DNA from: Chrysaora quinquecirrha
Lineage: Eukaryota > Cnidaria > Scyphozoa > Semaeostomeae > Pelagiidae
Assembly: GCA_014526335.1 (NCBI GenBank)
Contig: JACTAT010000010.1
Coordinates: 557,184 to 621,183, forward strand
DNA: 64,000 nt
Reading direction: 5' to 3'
Below the pieces are notes generated by a model, which saw only the letters and a list, made by a program, of their open reading frames with translations, made no database searches and had not been told where the DNA came from. Positions 31,421-42,699 of the stretch are shown piece after piece; the stretch's first letter is position 1, and the number at the start of each line of letters is the position of its first letter. The position numbers and the translations under genes are program-made.

Positions 31421-31888
31421 TTTCTTGAATTGTTCAATTTTGAATTACCATCACTTGTAGATTCTATGCCTACTTGTCAAGTTACTCCACATCTCGCAAA
31501 CTTGCCTAATTTAAGTGATTATGATATTGATGAACAAATGCCTCAAACTATTGATTCTCTTTACTTTACATTGCCAGAGCTTTCTTCTTAGCAGTATTCT
31601 TCCTCGGATCTCTCTATACTACACACTAACATAAGAAGTCTTTCTCGTCATCATGATGAATTGATATCACTATCTAATCAACTTTCTTTCGATCCTGACT
31701 TAATTGGTGTTTCTGAAATTTGGAATAGTGATAAGCACCCAATTACAACTAATGTTGACATCCCAGGTTATACATTTTATAAGACTTCTTCATCAAGTCA
31801 GAATGGTGGGGTTGGTTTGTATCTGAAATCATCCCTAAATGTAATTCCTAGGAGTGATTCGAATATCTCAAATTCAGACTTTGGCTAG
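31403..31888 (+). pseudogene. LINE ORF2 N-terminus with endonuclease start
   Basis: The frame runs from the inversion junction through DYDIDEQMPQTIDSLYFTLP. After a TAG at about 31590 it enters ILHTNIRSLSRHHDELISL, then DLIGVSEIWNSD and NGGVGLYLKSSL. These are the opening blocks of the APE-type endonuclease domain (metal-binding Asn in HTNIRS, Glu in VSEIW) of CR1/Jockey-type LINEs. The sequence ends abruptly after about 100 residues of the domain. Intact proteins nick target DNA for reverse transcription; this one is a remnant. Confidence 0.65.
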
Positions 31889-31942
31889 ACTAAAAAGTAT
31901 GCCCTTGAAGGTATAATGATCAACTAATGGTTTCTATAATTT

Positions 31943-31975
31943 CTATAATGATCAACTAATGGTTGATCATTATAG
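31943..31975. repeat. Perfect 14-bp hairpin
   Basis: CTATAATGATCAAC, 5-base loop TAATG, then the exact reverse complement GTTGATCATTATAG. A further direct copy of TGATCAACTAATGG lies at 31918-31930. It is located just past the end of the LINE fragment. Confidence 0.8.
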
Positions 31976-32609
31976 AGTAACAGCAGCAAATAAGGTTTTA
32001 CCCCTGCTGCTCTGCAGAAAGAAATTGACAATTTCTGGAAGATCTCCACGCACATTGGGGTAGCATAGTTATTTTACTACTGCCGCATTCTGTAATTGTA
32101 GAATTGAAAGGAGACAGAGCACAGGATATGAGGGGTGTCAGCTCCAGAAAAAGCTCTCATAAAGCACGGCTCAGAAAAAGCTCTCATAACAGACAAAAGG
32201 AAATTTAATTTCAATGTTTTACAGTTAAACCCTTTGGTGGTTAAAAGTTAACCAAGTGTTTTGCATGTTAACAGTAACCTTTCTGTTTCATCACAGAGGT
32301 GGAATTCTCTACAAAGAAGATCCTTGCTTACCAATCTTTTCAAGAGGATCTAACTCTCCAGCTTCAACATCAACTGTTCTCGAATCTCTGGTCAATACGT
32401 CAAATCAAGCAGTAATATGAAGTGCAACACCAGTGTATGTAAGGCATAATGTGCAATTTATTGTCGACACAAGGAAACTAGACAACTAGAAAGACATTCG
32501 AACAGACATGAATGGTAGTCTTATTTATTCTGTAACGAAAACATTCTACTTTGCAGTTGAAAATCGAAAGATGTCTAAGGGAAGTACAAGCAACAATACA
32601 CATATAGTT
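31976..32609. other. Non-coding interval
   Basis: No gene recognised; contains a short duplicated 'AGAAAAAGCTCTCATAA' segment near 32140-32190. Confidence 0.35.
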
Positions 32610-33960
32610 AAATGATACACTTATAACCATCGGGAGCATGAAGACTTCCACAAGGTTATAATAAGTGCTACAAGTAGCTCAAGTAATGAAATGTTGCTGT
32701 ATTTTTACATTCAATACTATCTTGATAACGAAGAGCACAAAATCAAATTTGACCACAAGCATGGAAACGCTAGGTCAGACAAAGTTTTGAAGAAAACTAA
32801 ATTTTTGTTAGAGATAGGATAAAATCACTTTATGCAGAAGGAATCAAAGGAAAAGACATCTTTCATAAGATCTGCAGCATTGAAGGGGGCAACGAAAAAG
32901 CAAGATCAAGTACTGTTCTCCAAAGCTCGCTCACACAAGTGTATAATATAGTGATAAAGCATAAAAATAGAGAGCCTAAAGACGGATTTATAGAATTGGC
33001 TGATCTTTGCAAAAGCATCAGTTGCATTCGTTGGAGAAGTAAGGACTGTCCCAGAACTGTGTGTGGTTCTTGGGAACGACAGACAACTAAATGACATATC
33101 AAGATTTGCAGCAACATGTCTGCGTCTTACTATTCAAGGTATTGACCCAACGTTCAACATTTGCAACTATAATGTCACAGTTAATACATACGGACATCGG
33201 ATGATTCAGAACAAAAATTCACAGACTCATCCTGACATGATTGGCCCAGTCCTGATTCATTCCCACAAAACATACAGCTCCTAAATACAGTTACTGACCC
33301 AAAAACTAGCAGCATTGAAAGCCTTTGGGACAGACAGAGAAAAAAGTCTTATTGATGCAATGAAATCCTGCTTCCAACAGGCAGATCATTTACTGTGCTT
33401 TATACACGTTAAAGACAACATAGTGAAGAAACTTTCGTCGCTAGGGGTGAAAGATAAGAAAATTTACACCAGAGAGATTTTCAGAAAGAAGTCAGGTGAA
33501 GTGAATGTGAAAGGCCTCCTTGATGCTGAAAATGATAGCAAATTCGAAGAAGAGTGGAAGAATGTGGAAGAAAAATGGAAAAGCAGAGGTACAGCAGGTA
33601 CTAGTTTCATGAAATACATGATAGATAACAAAAAAGAATTGATGAAAAAATCGATGATTTGGGAGGTAATAAGAAGATGCGGTTTAGGTGACCCACCAAT
33701 GGAGTATGAACAGAATGCAAATGAGGCCATCAACTCTGTTTTAAAGAGGAACATTGATAAGAAAAGCTAATCCCTGAAAGAAACAGTTCGCCTGATTTAG
33801 AAGGAAGATGTTAATCAAGAAGAGAAATTTAAACTGGCAGTTTTAGGGAAAGGAGAATGGGAACTGTGTCTATCCTACAAAGAACGGTTTGGAATTAATG
33901 CAGAGAAGTATTGCAAGCTTTATCAAAAACAGAGGGAGAGGTTTGTTGTCAGTAGTATTT
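32610..33960 (+). pseudogene. Mutator-like (MULE-type) transposase remnant
   Basis: Near-continuous homology across several frames. The N-terminal part has KFDHKHGNARSDKVLKKT and GGNEKARSSTVLQSSLTQVY. The middle has IDPTFNICNYNVTVNTYGH and DMIGPVLIHSHKTY. The most intact block (33315-33770) includes AFGTDREKSLIDAMKSCF, HLLCFIHVKDNIVKKL and YEQNANEAINSVLKRNI. 'IDPTFNLG...TY', 'GTDGEKAL' and 'HLLCFIH' form a recognisable transposase-like layout with Asp residues suited to a DDE core. The family is widespread in invertebrates; exact superfamily placement is tentative. Frame changes occur at least at about 33030 and 33290. Confidence 0.55.
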
Positions 33961-34278
33961 TAATTTTTTTAACGTTTTGTTTCCTTCCTTGTACTGAACC
34001 CAAAATTGCAGCTCATAATTTCAGTAACAGTTTTGATTCAGGATACTATCAGAGATTATTAAAGATAAGACAAGGCAGATAGATGGTTAAAGGTAAGTTA
34101 AATTTGGTAGCTTTGATGGGTCCTGGGTCATCAAATTCCAGTGTGCCCCTTGACTGACACCCAAACACCAGATATTGAACTCCAGTTCATCCCACTTTCC
34201 CTCAGATCTTGCAAATAGCTTTGAGTATTGTCGTACTTTTGGCAACCACCAGTAGATTTGCAGCCAATTTGTCAATTT

Positions 34279-34617
34279 TTATTCTGCCTCTAAATGTAAG
34301 ATCCTTTCACCAGTGTGTACCAGTTGACGCCTCACAATTTTACAAAGGTCCGCAACCCATGCATGCAGTTGGATGACAACTGCTGGAGAACACATCTCAA
34401 CTGCAATGCCTGCATCAGAAGCAATCGACCGAACTGCATCCATTGCTAAGATCAGTCCTAAGTCATCAGGTAGCTTTGTTTTCAAGAGATTCAGCTGAGT
34501 TACATTTCTGTATATTAGTGCTTCCTCAGTCTTCAAAAGTTTATCCGAAACTTGATGAAAGAATACCTTCATTTCTTCTGCATCTTCCCCCATTTCGTTC
34601 CAAACAAAACCGGCCAC
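34279..34617 (-). CDS. Hypothetical ORF, unrecognised
   Basis: About 112 open codons with protein-like composition: LLKTEEALIYRNVTQLNLLK and an AMDAVRSIASDAGIAVEM segment. No ATG-supported start, domain or splice context. It may be part of a degraded transposon or HECT-type gene. Confidence 0.18.
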   Translation of the reverse strand: MAGFVWNEMGEDAEEMKVFFHQVSDKLLKTEEALIYRNVTQLNLLKTKLPDDLGLILAMDAVRSIASDAGIAVEMCSPAVVIQLHAWVADLCKIVRRQLVHTGERILHLEAE

Positions 34618-34687
34618 CGGGCACCCTTGGATCCAATATCCAGAGGTAATGTAAAATGTGGACCAAGAATAGGCATTGATATAAAAT

Positions 34688-34805
34688 AGAGTAATCAGGA
34701 TTTATTGAGTAATCAGAATTTATTTGGTAATCAGGATTTATTTAGTAATCAGAATTTATTTAGTAATCAAGATTTGTTTAGTAATAAGGATTTATAGTAA
34801 GCAGG
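34688..34805. repeat. Tandem repeat, ~18-bp unit
   Basis: About seven imperfect copies of GTAATCAGGATTTATTTA, alternating AGGATT and AGAATT forms. Confidence 0.8.
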
Positions 34806-35139
34806 ATTAGGTTCTGATATACAGTTATTATGCTCTGATATATAGCTTATGATTTTGAATATATAACACACGATTTCTAATATATACAGCCAACGATTTC
34901 TGATATGCAGTTGGTAATTTCTGGTTACCAAAACCATTCCTGATTACTGCAACCCATTTTCTGTTCTTTTGACAGGAATTGCGTGCCATAGAAATCAAGA
35001 AACCTATAACTGATAGCAGAATGCCATCACCAGTGTGTGCTACATCAGCATCGAAGTTAGAACAGAATTTCAGCCACTTAAAGGAAGCCTTCAAATTTCA
35101 GTTGAAAAAGGAGTATTAAAAATACACTTCCATACCAAA
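34806..35139. other. Non-coding interval with degenerate repeat
   Basis: Several loose copies of TCTGATATACAGTT/ACGATTTCTGATAT at 34815-34920. No gene recognised. Confidence 0.35.
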
Positions 35140-35850
35140 CAGGCCCATAGATGTGTATGATTTAGATCAGTATTCTTCTACATTCATATCCGAAGAAGTT
35201 GTCTGTGGAAAGATACCTTTGAGGAAATTGTGCAAATGGAAGATAGTGAGTGGGGACCTGGACTAAGAGTATCATTTGTCCATGAATCAAGAATAGATAC
35301 GGGAGGTCCTGGAAGAGAGTTCGTTCATTCATGGAGGGTTTGGCAAGTTTTGATGTATTGAAATGGCTTCACCAGTTCCCCAATGAGGCAAAACTGCTTC
35401 TACTGCCGCAGCAAGTTATTGTAGCTCTTGTGGAAAGTTCCTGTTCCTTCATTCTCAGAAGCAGGGTCCAACAATTGTACAAAGGAGGAGCAAATTTACA
35501 TAAACTGGGTTCAATTTCTGAAAGAATGCAAACGTGAAAGAGTTGTTAGAGATGCCTCCAGTGTTCTACTTGATAGTGACATAACGATTGTTGAGAGTGA
35601 CACCCAAGTGAAAATCACAGTCAGTGATGTCCTCCAATTCGCTACTGGGACCAAGTACCCTCCATCAAAAAAGGTGCTGGGTTGTTTAGAATTTGATCAT
35701 AAAGCCGTTTTTTCGTAAAAAAAGAATCACAGCAAATACATGTGCCCCATCAATCACTGTGCCAGTTAACAAAAGGTATGTAACAACATTTACAGATTTC
35801 TTAAAAAACATTGGAGATGATATTCTTGACAATTATGAATTTGGCAGAGG
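35140..35850 (+). pseudogene. HECT-domain (G2E3-like) fragment, frameshifted
   Basis: Across frames the region reads EWGPGLRVSFVHESRIDTGG followed by PGREF, which is the 'FVGE-AIDEGGP-REF' start of the HECT domain. Next is a block ending QQVIVALVESSCSF. It finishes with KITVSDVLQFATGTKYPP, the C-lobe block 'SDLLQFATG---PP'. The middle of the domain is missing, so this is an internally deleted copy. It has the same orientation as the gene at 26.4-28.0 kb but is a separate copy. Confidence 0.5.
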
Positions 35851-36115
35851 TTAAATAAAAGATTTTCATTTATTTTTTATGTATACAAAGTGTTACAGGC
35901 AGGTGAAAAGCATGAACCTCATAGACTTGGTGGGCTTTTTGTAAGCCATAGTTCCCCATTTTCCAAGTCTGCGTCTCTCATTTTCATGTAAGGGTTGATT
36001 GAAAACTGTGGATTTTGCAGACATTTCAAAACTAACAGGTGACTTTCTCTCATCGCTACAGTTTGCTTTTGAATAAACCCTAGCTATCATACCACTACTT
36101 TCACTTGATCTTTAC

Positions 36116-36790
36116 TCAAAACGGTGTATATTTTCTTTCTTCATCAATCCTAATTTCTTTAATGTCACTTTCATCTTCCTCTTTCAAAATTATGTAGTCA
36201 AGTATAGATTTATTCTCTCCACATTGTCTTGTCCATTTTTCTTGGCATTTCTCTATACTGTTTGCTATCAGATATTTATTTTTATTCACTATTTCTACCA
36301 AAATCTTTCCTGCTATTGTTATCTCTTCTTTGTTCCCTTTCATTTTCGTCCCTCTCTTACAATTGAAATCCCTCATTATTATTGGAGTTTCTCCATTTTT
36401 CTTGGCTTTTTGCGTCCGTTCCTCTATCCTCTTATACATGTCATTCATATCTCTTAAATTTTTTCTGTTTTTGTGGGGTGCATAACTTATTCCAATTCTG
36501 ATTCTATTCTTATTCCCAAGTACTATCCATAATGCTTCTTCTACATCTGATGTTCTTTCTACTTCTATAGTTACATTTTAAATTCATTTTTCACTGCCAA
36601 CAATACTCCACCCCCTTTTTTATCTCTATCAATCCTTATTATTGTATAATTCTCAATAAGTATTACATCTTTTTCGTCTAGCATTGTCTCAACTATCCCG
36701 ATCACTTCTGGCTTTATTTCCTCTACTATGCTCTTTATTGATTCCAATTTGAATTTCAGTCCCCTTGTATGTACATAATAAATTTGACAC
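36116..36790 (-). pseudogene. LINE APE-type endonuclease fragment
   Basis: Reading upstream to downstream on the minus strand: KPEVIGIVETMLDEKDVI, then DRDKKGGGVLLAVKNEF, a frame-broken region, then PIIMRDFNCKRGTK and KSILDYIILKEEDE with TPF at the end. These are successive blocks of the LINE endonuclease: catalytic Glu (IVET), GGG turn, the DFN block (usually GDFN, here RDFN) and the D-Y block. It differs clearly from the LINE at 31.4 kb, so it is a second family. Confidence 0.6.
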
Positions 36791-37005
36791 TTTCTGTTTA
36801 ATTTTTTATTTATTGACTATATTCATTTGCTGTTTCTGCTGTAATGACAATGAGCACAAAAATTAGATCGTCTGAGAATAATTAGACTAAGCTTGTAGTT
36901 GACCAACTAACACTTATATTCTTGAATTTTCCCTGCATCACTTTTCCCTGGCATCCACCATGATCGCCATCAGGGTATCAAAATGTTGAATTTAACGCTG
37001 GTGCG

Positions 37006-37860
37006 TTGCAAAACTTGGCCTTGCCGAAAGAACATTCCTGTCCTCTGCCACTTTTTATTTTAGGAGATGATATTTTCGAAACAAATCCAAACACAACCAA
37101 ACATGGGTTGAGCAGTGCCTGTGCCGAATTGCTCTCATTCACAGAGCCCCAATTGCCTGATTGCGAGAAATCGACCAGACCAGAAACAGGTTCAGACAAT
37201 GGAGGGAGCAAAGAATTGGCTGCATTACAGGAACAAAAGTCAAAGATGTTTCAACAAAGGTCAACATTATTACATGCTGTAAGGGTAGCAAAGTGAAAGT
37301 CACCCTATTGCTGCTAAGAATTTTCAAAGTTTTTCAAAGCTTCCTGCAGTAAAGTACAGAAGAGAACATGAAAAAGATGCATGGAAGGCCTTTTCAGAAC
37401 AAGGGGTTAAACAGCATAGAAATGGAAAACTACTTGAGTCAGGTCTAATTCCAAGGCATTCTTTTCCATTTATAAGGGTAACCCTTGACAACACTTTCCA
37501 CTGAACGTGCTACAAAGATGGTGCCAAGAGTCCTGTAGAGTACAAGTGTGCATGAAAGATAAAGGATAAGAAATGAAAATGTATTTGATGCATACGCTGA
37601 GCTCCACTACCTTGAGAAAGGAGCAGATGGTCAGCCTAGTCTAGTTTGTAGTCATTGATGTTACATTCAGGTCACATGTCAAACGTCTTTCCTTGGGGCA
37701 AAGCATGGCTATTTTGTAGTATGGACTCCAGTTGGATCTTCATTTATTCAAAATATCCAATTTGATGCGGAACTTTGGTCAGAGTTAGAGAGATACGCAG
37801 TGGTCTTCTTTAAGTTGCATGTTGTTGGAGTGCTGCTGAAACAAAGAGAAATAGAATATT
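37006..37860 (+). pseudogene. YqaJ-like nuclease remnant (ISL2EU copy 2)
   Basis: QTRNRFRQWREQRIGCITGT resembles the opening of YqaJ domains ('T..Q...W...R..RITAS'). After frame-broken sequence the end of the domain appears as GAKHGYFVVWTPVG followed by FIQNIQFDAELWSELERYAV ('-VVWT...I-FD--W'). The Asp/Glu/Lys catalytic block in the middle is not readable. The family is lambda-exonuclease-like. Confidence 0.5.
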
Positions 37861-38237
37861 GCCCATCATGCAATAAATTTTGATTGGAGCCAAGCGAAAT
37901 AGAGAAATAGGAGGATAATAATATTCAACAATTGACCTGTAATTTTTTGCATCATTGGTCATGTGCGCAGTTGCAGATAGCTCCCAAAGAGGAATGGATC
38001 TGTCAACCATCCATAAGAAAACTTGAATATTGAAAAACTTAATAATATTGAAAATCTTTAATGTTAGTTTTTAAAAAACGCTTTAATGAAAAGGGCTGTA
38101 TGCCAAGTTCCTATATTCTATAGAAGAGTTTGAAAAAATAAAGTAATTAAATGCAACCATTAAGTATATTTTCTAGTTTTATGGTACTTTCATTAAATAT
38201 TCTGTAGATGTTCATTAGATGTTCAAAGATAAGTCGT

Positions 38238-38971
38238 TCACTGTTTGAGCAAAGGTACTCTTAAATTTGACAGTGCTGCACATACAGGAAAAATGTCATC
38301 AACAAGCGGCAAAAGAAGAACTGGGAATTGTGTTTTTAATATCCTGTATTCTTTTGCTCGCCAAATAGCCGTTTCCACAAAAATTTTAACATTTGCTATT
38401 CTAGATGTCTTTGCAACATCCTCCTTGCTCATTTGAAAGTAATCATGTTTCCAAGGAGGGATGCATAAGCTGCACTGGTAATAGGCAAGAAGATCTCTTA
38501 TCATAAAGCCCTTGTCTGCCATAACTTGATCATTAGGCAAAAGCTTCTTTGCAATTCCACAGTCTTCCACAATAAATATGTCAGTGGCCCTTCCAACATA
38601 GCAATAAGTGATATAACTGACTCCACCGTTTAGGGTTACACCAACCAAGAATTTCACTGTATAGTGGAGCTTGAATTGACTCCAACAAACTTCTGCAAGA
38701 TTCAGGCTTGAGGGTGTCTCTATAAAAAGTCAATTACCACCCTGCACCTCTGATGATATCTCTTGAAACTTTAAGGATGATTCCTTCTTACAACATCCCT
38801 GTCTGCCCAAATAATCAAAGCTTTGAGCTCAAGAGACATCAATTGCACCCATGTGAAAAAAATTGCAGTTACAAGGCCAGCAGAAATTTCAAAATGATAC
38901 GCCAAATCTTGCACCAGCATATCAGTCCTGAATCTCATCATAAGAAGAAGAAACTCCTGCTCAAGAGACAA
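38238..38971 (-). pseudogene. DDE_Tnp_4-type transposase remnant (ISL2EU copy 2)
   Basis: The upstream block (38971-38771) has LSLEQEFLLLMMRFRTDMLV and FEISAGLVTAIFFTW, the helix-turn-helix region before the catalytic core. The downstream block (38657-38238) has the second catalytic Asp in QVMADKGFMIRDLL and the Glu in VKIFVETAIWRAKEYRIL, with IPPWKHD between. The first Asp block and the THAP domain are not readable. It is equivalent in layout to the transposase at 52.93-54.6 kb, though clearly divergent from it. Confidence 0.7.
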
Positions 38972-39200
38972 CTTTCTAGATAGTCCAGGTTTTTTCCTGT
39001 TTAGCCATACGTTTGCAAGTTCTTCTTCAAAATCTAAATTGGCAATTTGTCTCTCCTCAGCCTATGTTTGTCTGTCCCCTCTCCAGTACTGCATATTGCG
39101 GGCCAATGGAGACAGATGATCAATATTGCTTTAAAAAGTTCTGCGTTCTCAATGCCAGCAGTGTAAAAATGTACTTTTGAGTTAGTAAGATTTGGTCACA

Positions 39201-39787
39201 TTGAAATCCGGAGCTTAGGGTAGCCAAACACTGGGTAAACTTGGTATAACAAAAAGATGGCAATAGGTTTTCTATTTATTATTGGATTTAAAGTTCTGTT
39301 ACATTCAACAATTATCTGACAAATAATACTACATTTAGTAACTAACAATTCAATATATTTTTATTTTTAAACAAAAACACTACATGAACACCATTAGGGT
39401 TTTAGAAACTGTCGAAAAAACAAAAACTGCAAAAATCTAACAAACAATTCCAAAACAAAATAAAACACCTATGAGAATCATCAAACGAGAGTATGAAATT
39501 CAGCAAGAACAATTCCTTTGCATTAAACCTTTCTCAAAAAATGTGTGGAATCTTAAAATTTCAACAAGGGGCACAACTTTGCTGGCCAAAAACATGTGCC
39601 TAAAGAAAATAACATTTTAATTATGTAAATATAACAATTCAATCATTTGCTATAATCTGTCTATGAAAATAATTTGTGGAAAAAAGTTTATTTTTGATTG
39701 AAACTAAATGTTGATAAAAGAGCAAAATCGTTGATTGCACACTTAAGGGTACTCAACCTCAATTCACGGATGCCCCCCTATTGTAAT
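39201..39787. other. Non-coding interval
   Basis: No gene recognised. Confidence 0.4.
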
Positions 39788-40015
39788 AGGGATCAATGTT
39801 TTGTGTACTTTTACGTGTGAGGACACAAAACCAGGAACACGACAGTTTGGGACATTATAATGATTCAAGACTGACTGCAATACATTACATACAACTTATA
39901 TACCCTTACCAACGGAGGAGACTGTTGAAAACAAAGGAACAAAAGCAAAACAGAGAGTCCATACATGACATTTAGCACAATAGAGAGGCTATAATAAAGC
40001 AAGCTGTCCTGCTAC
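39788..40015. repeat. Diverged direct repeat, copy A
   Basis: About 230 bp from CAATGTTTTGTGTACTTTTA to GCTGTCCTGCTA. It matches 40628-40862 in the same orientation at roughly 80% by eye. Confidence 0.75.
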
Positions 40016-40627
40016 AGTCTGAAGTTGAAGTTTGTTGAAGAATTTTTTCTATGTAAAATGCCCAAAAAAGCAAAGTTAAGGATTCTGATTTACATGAATG
40101 GCTATTTGTCTACTTTAAACTACAAAAGGTAAACTAAGAAAAATTGAATGTAAAAAGCAAAAGTGGTTACTTGTCTTCAAATGTACAGTTTTAGTTGAGT
40201 CTTCATGTGTTTTTTGAATGTGACAAATGTCTGTCATTGGACTTTACCTTGAAAGAAACTAGCATGACCAACAAAAATTCCATGAACGAAGGAAGCTAGA
40301 AAGTCATTTCAGTTGAATGGAATGCAACCATGTGAGGGGTGGAGCTACCTGCAACATGTAAGAGATGGTGCCACAAGTAGAATGATGTGGCATGAATTGA
40401 AGAATGGAAGCTCTTTTCTTGGCAAGGGCCACTGCTGACCTCTTGTCTTGTTGACCAGCTTTTGAGTACGGATGTGCTGCCGAATTGTGCATGTTGTTGG
40501 TTTGCTTCTTGTGATGTCTTTTATTTCGTTATTCTTCTTTTGCTTCTGTCTCTGATGGTGTTAAAGCATGGTTGCTTTCTCTGAACCAAGTTGGGCACGA
40601 GAGACAGGATTCTCAAACGTTTTGTAA
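40016..40627. other. Non-coding interval
   Basis: Spacer between the two direct-repeat copies; no gene recognised. Confidence 0.35.
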
Positions 40628-40862
40628 TAGTGATTGATGTTTCATGTGCTTTTACGTGTGAAGACACAGAGCCACGGACAGGGCAGTTGGTGACATTATC
40701 ATGATTGAAGACTGACTAGAATACATTAGGTACAACAAATATACACTTATTAACGGAAATAATCACAGAAAAACAAAGAAAAAAACACAAAGAGAAAGTC
40801 CGTACAATACATTTAACACGACAGAGAGGTAATAATTAAGGATGCTGTCCTGCTAAACTAGC
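40628..40862. repeat. Diverged direct repeat, copy B
   Basis: Second copy of the ~230-bp segment described at 39788. The two are about 840 bp apart and may be solo terminal repeats of an unidentified element or a tandem duplication. Confidence 0.75.
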
Positions 40863-41125
40863 AGGGTAATGCCAAACTGAAAAATTGATGGTACATCCTA
40901 CTGTAACATAAATTCAGTAAAAAAAAAGAGAACAGACTTTAACAGAACAATGAATAATACCCGTTTTCCTTATTTTTCTTTGGTCTTTTCTTGATATTTC
41001 CAAAGAAGGAAAATCCTTTTCCATTGTCTATACTTTGCCATAGGGATCTTCAAATTTAAAAAAAAATGCTTGCCTCTAGGTGTCAGAACAGTGGACGAAA
41101 TATCGTGTTGCAGGTCATCATTTCA

Positions 41126-41670
41126 TCACATACAGCAATCAACATCATTGCACTTCCCAAACTGCAACAAGTATAGCCCTTCTGTAATGTCATTTTCAAT
41201 GAACTTTTTCAGAGATGGAAATTCAGGTAATCTTGGGTTATTGTGCAGGATAAAAACTTCATTTGCGATTTTCGGTTCAATTTTTGCTAGACACTTGAAC
41301 AAGCTTAACACAAGACATCAAAATTTACTTGTTAGATTGCATCTTATCCAAAAAGGTCTTTCTTGTATTTGAGTTTAGAAAAATCCAACCTGTATTTCTA
41401 TCAAAGAAAAATTGAAGGATGGAAACATGTCATGATAGAAACATGCTCACCTTATCACCTCACGAGTTCCCCGAAAGTACAAACTGTTCTTTCCTCCAGC
41501 TCCATTGATTTGAAACATGTTTTAAGTGCAACTTTACATGACTGCAAACTTGCGTGATACCATTTTGCAAGACATTGGTATTGTTTTGCTTTGGCTCGTA
41601 TTTCCTTCATAATATTGGAATTCTGTACAGCCTGTTCAAAAGGTTCCAGGTTATCTCTTTCCATGGACAT
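41126..41670 (-). pseudogene. Unidentified transposon-like protein fragments
   Basis: Two open blocks on the minus strand. 41455-41670 starts SMERDNLEPFEQAVQNSNIM and 41126-41311 contains FKCLAKIEPKIANEVFIL. They have protein-like composition and the order could fit one degraded gene read from 41670 to 41126, with a pattern vaguely reminiscent of repeat-associated invertebrate proteins. I cannot name the family. Confidence 0.22.
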
Positions 41671-42001
41671 GCATCTCTCTGCAGGGTTGATCCAGGACTG
41701 ATTTGGTGCACATCATCGGATGTTCAATCTATGCCAGACTAGGATTTTGAAGAAAGAAAGCAGAACACATTGTACAAATAAAAAGTGACATTATGGTCAC
41801 CTCCACCATCTTAAAAGATACATAAATATGGAGGGATGTTTCTTCTGCTTGTACGTAAGACATGGATAAGTTCCACTATGTTGAGTAGAGGATCAGCAAG
41901 TCACCAATAGCTGAATACAAAGGAGACTTGCTATAAAGTAAATTAAACATACGCAATTGTGTCCACAAATAAGCAACTGTAACTGTGTTGATGATAAATT
42001 A

Positions 42002-42390
42002 TCATTCTTCTGACCTTTCCTCATATATTATCACCAATTCTTCAGACCTTTCCTCAAACGTAGCCTTATTACAACAAATTTTATAGGTCTGAAGAGCTTT
42101 GCCGTATGGTATAACCTTCTTTATGTGCCATGGGTGACCAGACGCCTTCTGCAAATACTGATGCATATCAGTTGGTTTGCAGAAGAGATCTGTCTCCAAG
42201 GCATGTCCCTTCTTACTAACCATCACATCTGAAAAGCTAACCTCGTCTCTGGAGCTCTGAGATGTAAACTTCATAGCCAGATCAAAATTGGTGACATATT
42301 CCATGAAGCTATCCAGTCTAAGTTGACTGCAAGTCCAGTTAAAAAACATATCCAGCCCTCAGTAATGTTACTAGCTGGCTTCAGCCTATG
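42002..42390 (-). pseudogene. Penelope-like element reverse transcriptase, C-terminal part
   Basis: The frame encodes DSFMEYVTNFDLAMKFTS, then FSDVMVSKKGHALETDLF, CKPTDMHQYLQKASGHPWH and KKVIPYGKALQTYKICC. The 'FLD--I------L-TDLY-KPTD-H-YL---S-HP-H----IPY-Q-LR--RIC' order is diagnostic of the thumb end of Penelope-like reverse transcriptases. The YxDD palm block is not included. A related piece on the opposite strand starts at 42.42 kb. Confidence 0.75.
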
Positions 42391-42419
42391 TTGGAAGCAT
42401 CTGAAGAGCACAAGAGAGT

Positions 42420-42640
42420 ATTCCCTAATAAACCACTTGTTGCTTTTAGACACGCCAGAAATCTTAAGGACTTTTTGGTCAGGGCTAGACCCCTGTGCGG
42501 CAGGAAGATTTTGTGAAGGGTTGTTATCGATGTGGTAAAGCTAGTTGTCAGGTTTGTCAGTTTATGAAGGAAGGAGATAAGTTTCTATGTCATGTTAGTG
42601 GTAGGAAGCACAGTATTAAAGATCGTACTAAAATATGGAA
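42420..42640 (+). pseudogene. Penelope-like element linker/Cys region, inverted relative to the RT piece
   Basis: Across a frame change: FRHARNLKDFLVRARP (usual 'FRR--NL-D-LVRA-L'), then KGCYRCGKASCQVCQFMKEG ending in SGRKHSIKDRT. The 'G---C----C--C' cluster precedes the GIY-YIG endonuclease in Penelope-like proteins; that nuclease itself is not present. The strand is opposite to the RT fragment next to it. Inverted partial copies are common in this class. Confidence 0.6.
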
Positions 42641-42699
42641 CCAGCCATTATCACCCAAAATCAGCAAGAATCAGGAAAAATTGACCAAAACCAGCCGAA

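Larger units (their letters stand above)
37000..39200. mobile_element. ISL2EU-type DNA transposon copy 2, degraded
   Basis: A YqaJ-like nuclease remnant on the plus strand (37.0-37.86 kb) and a DDE transposase remnant on the minus strand (38.24-38.99 kb) face each other. ISL2EU elements are known for encoding both a THAP/DDE transposase and a YqaJ nuclease. The better-preserved copy at 50.5-54.7 kb has the same arrangement. Terminal repeats were not identified; limits are approximate. Confidence 0.6.
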
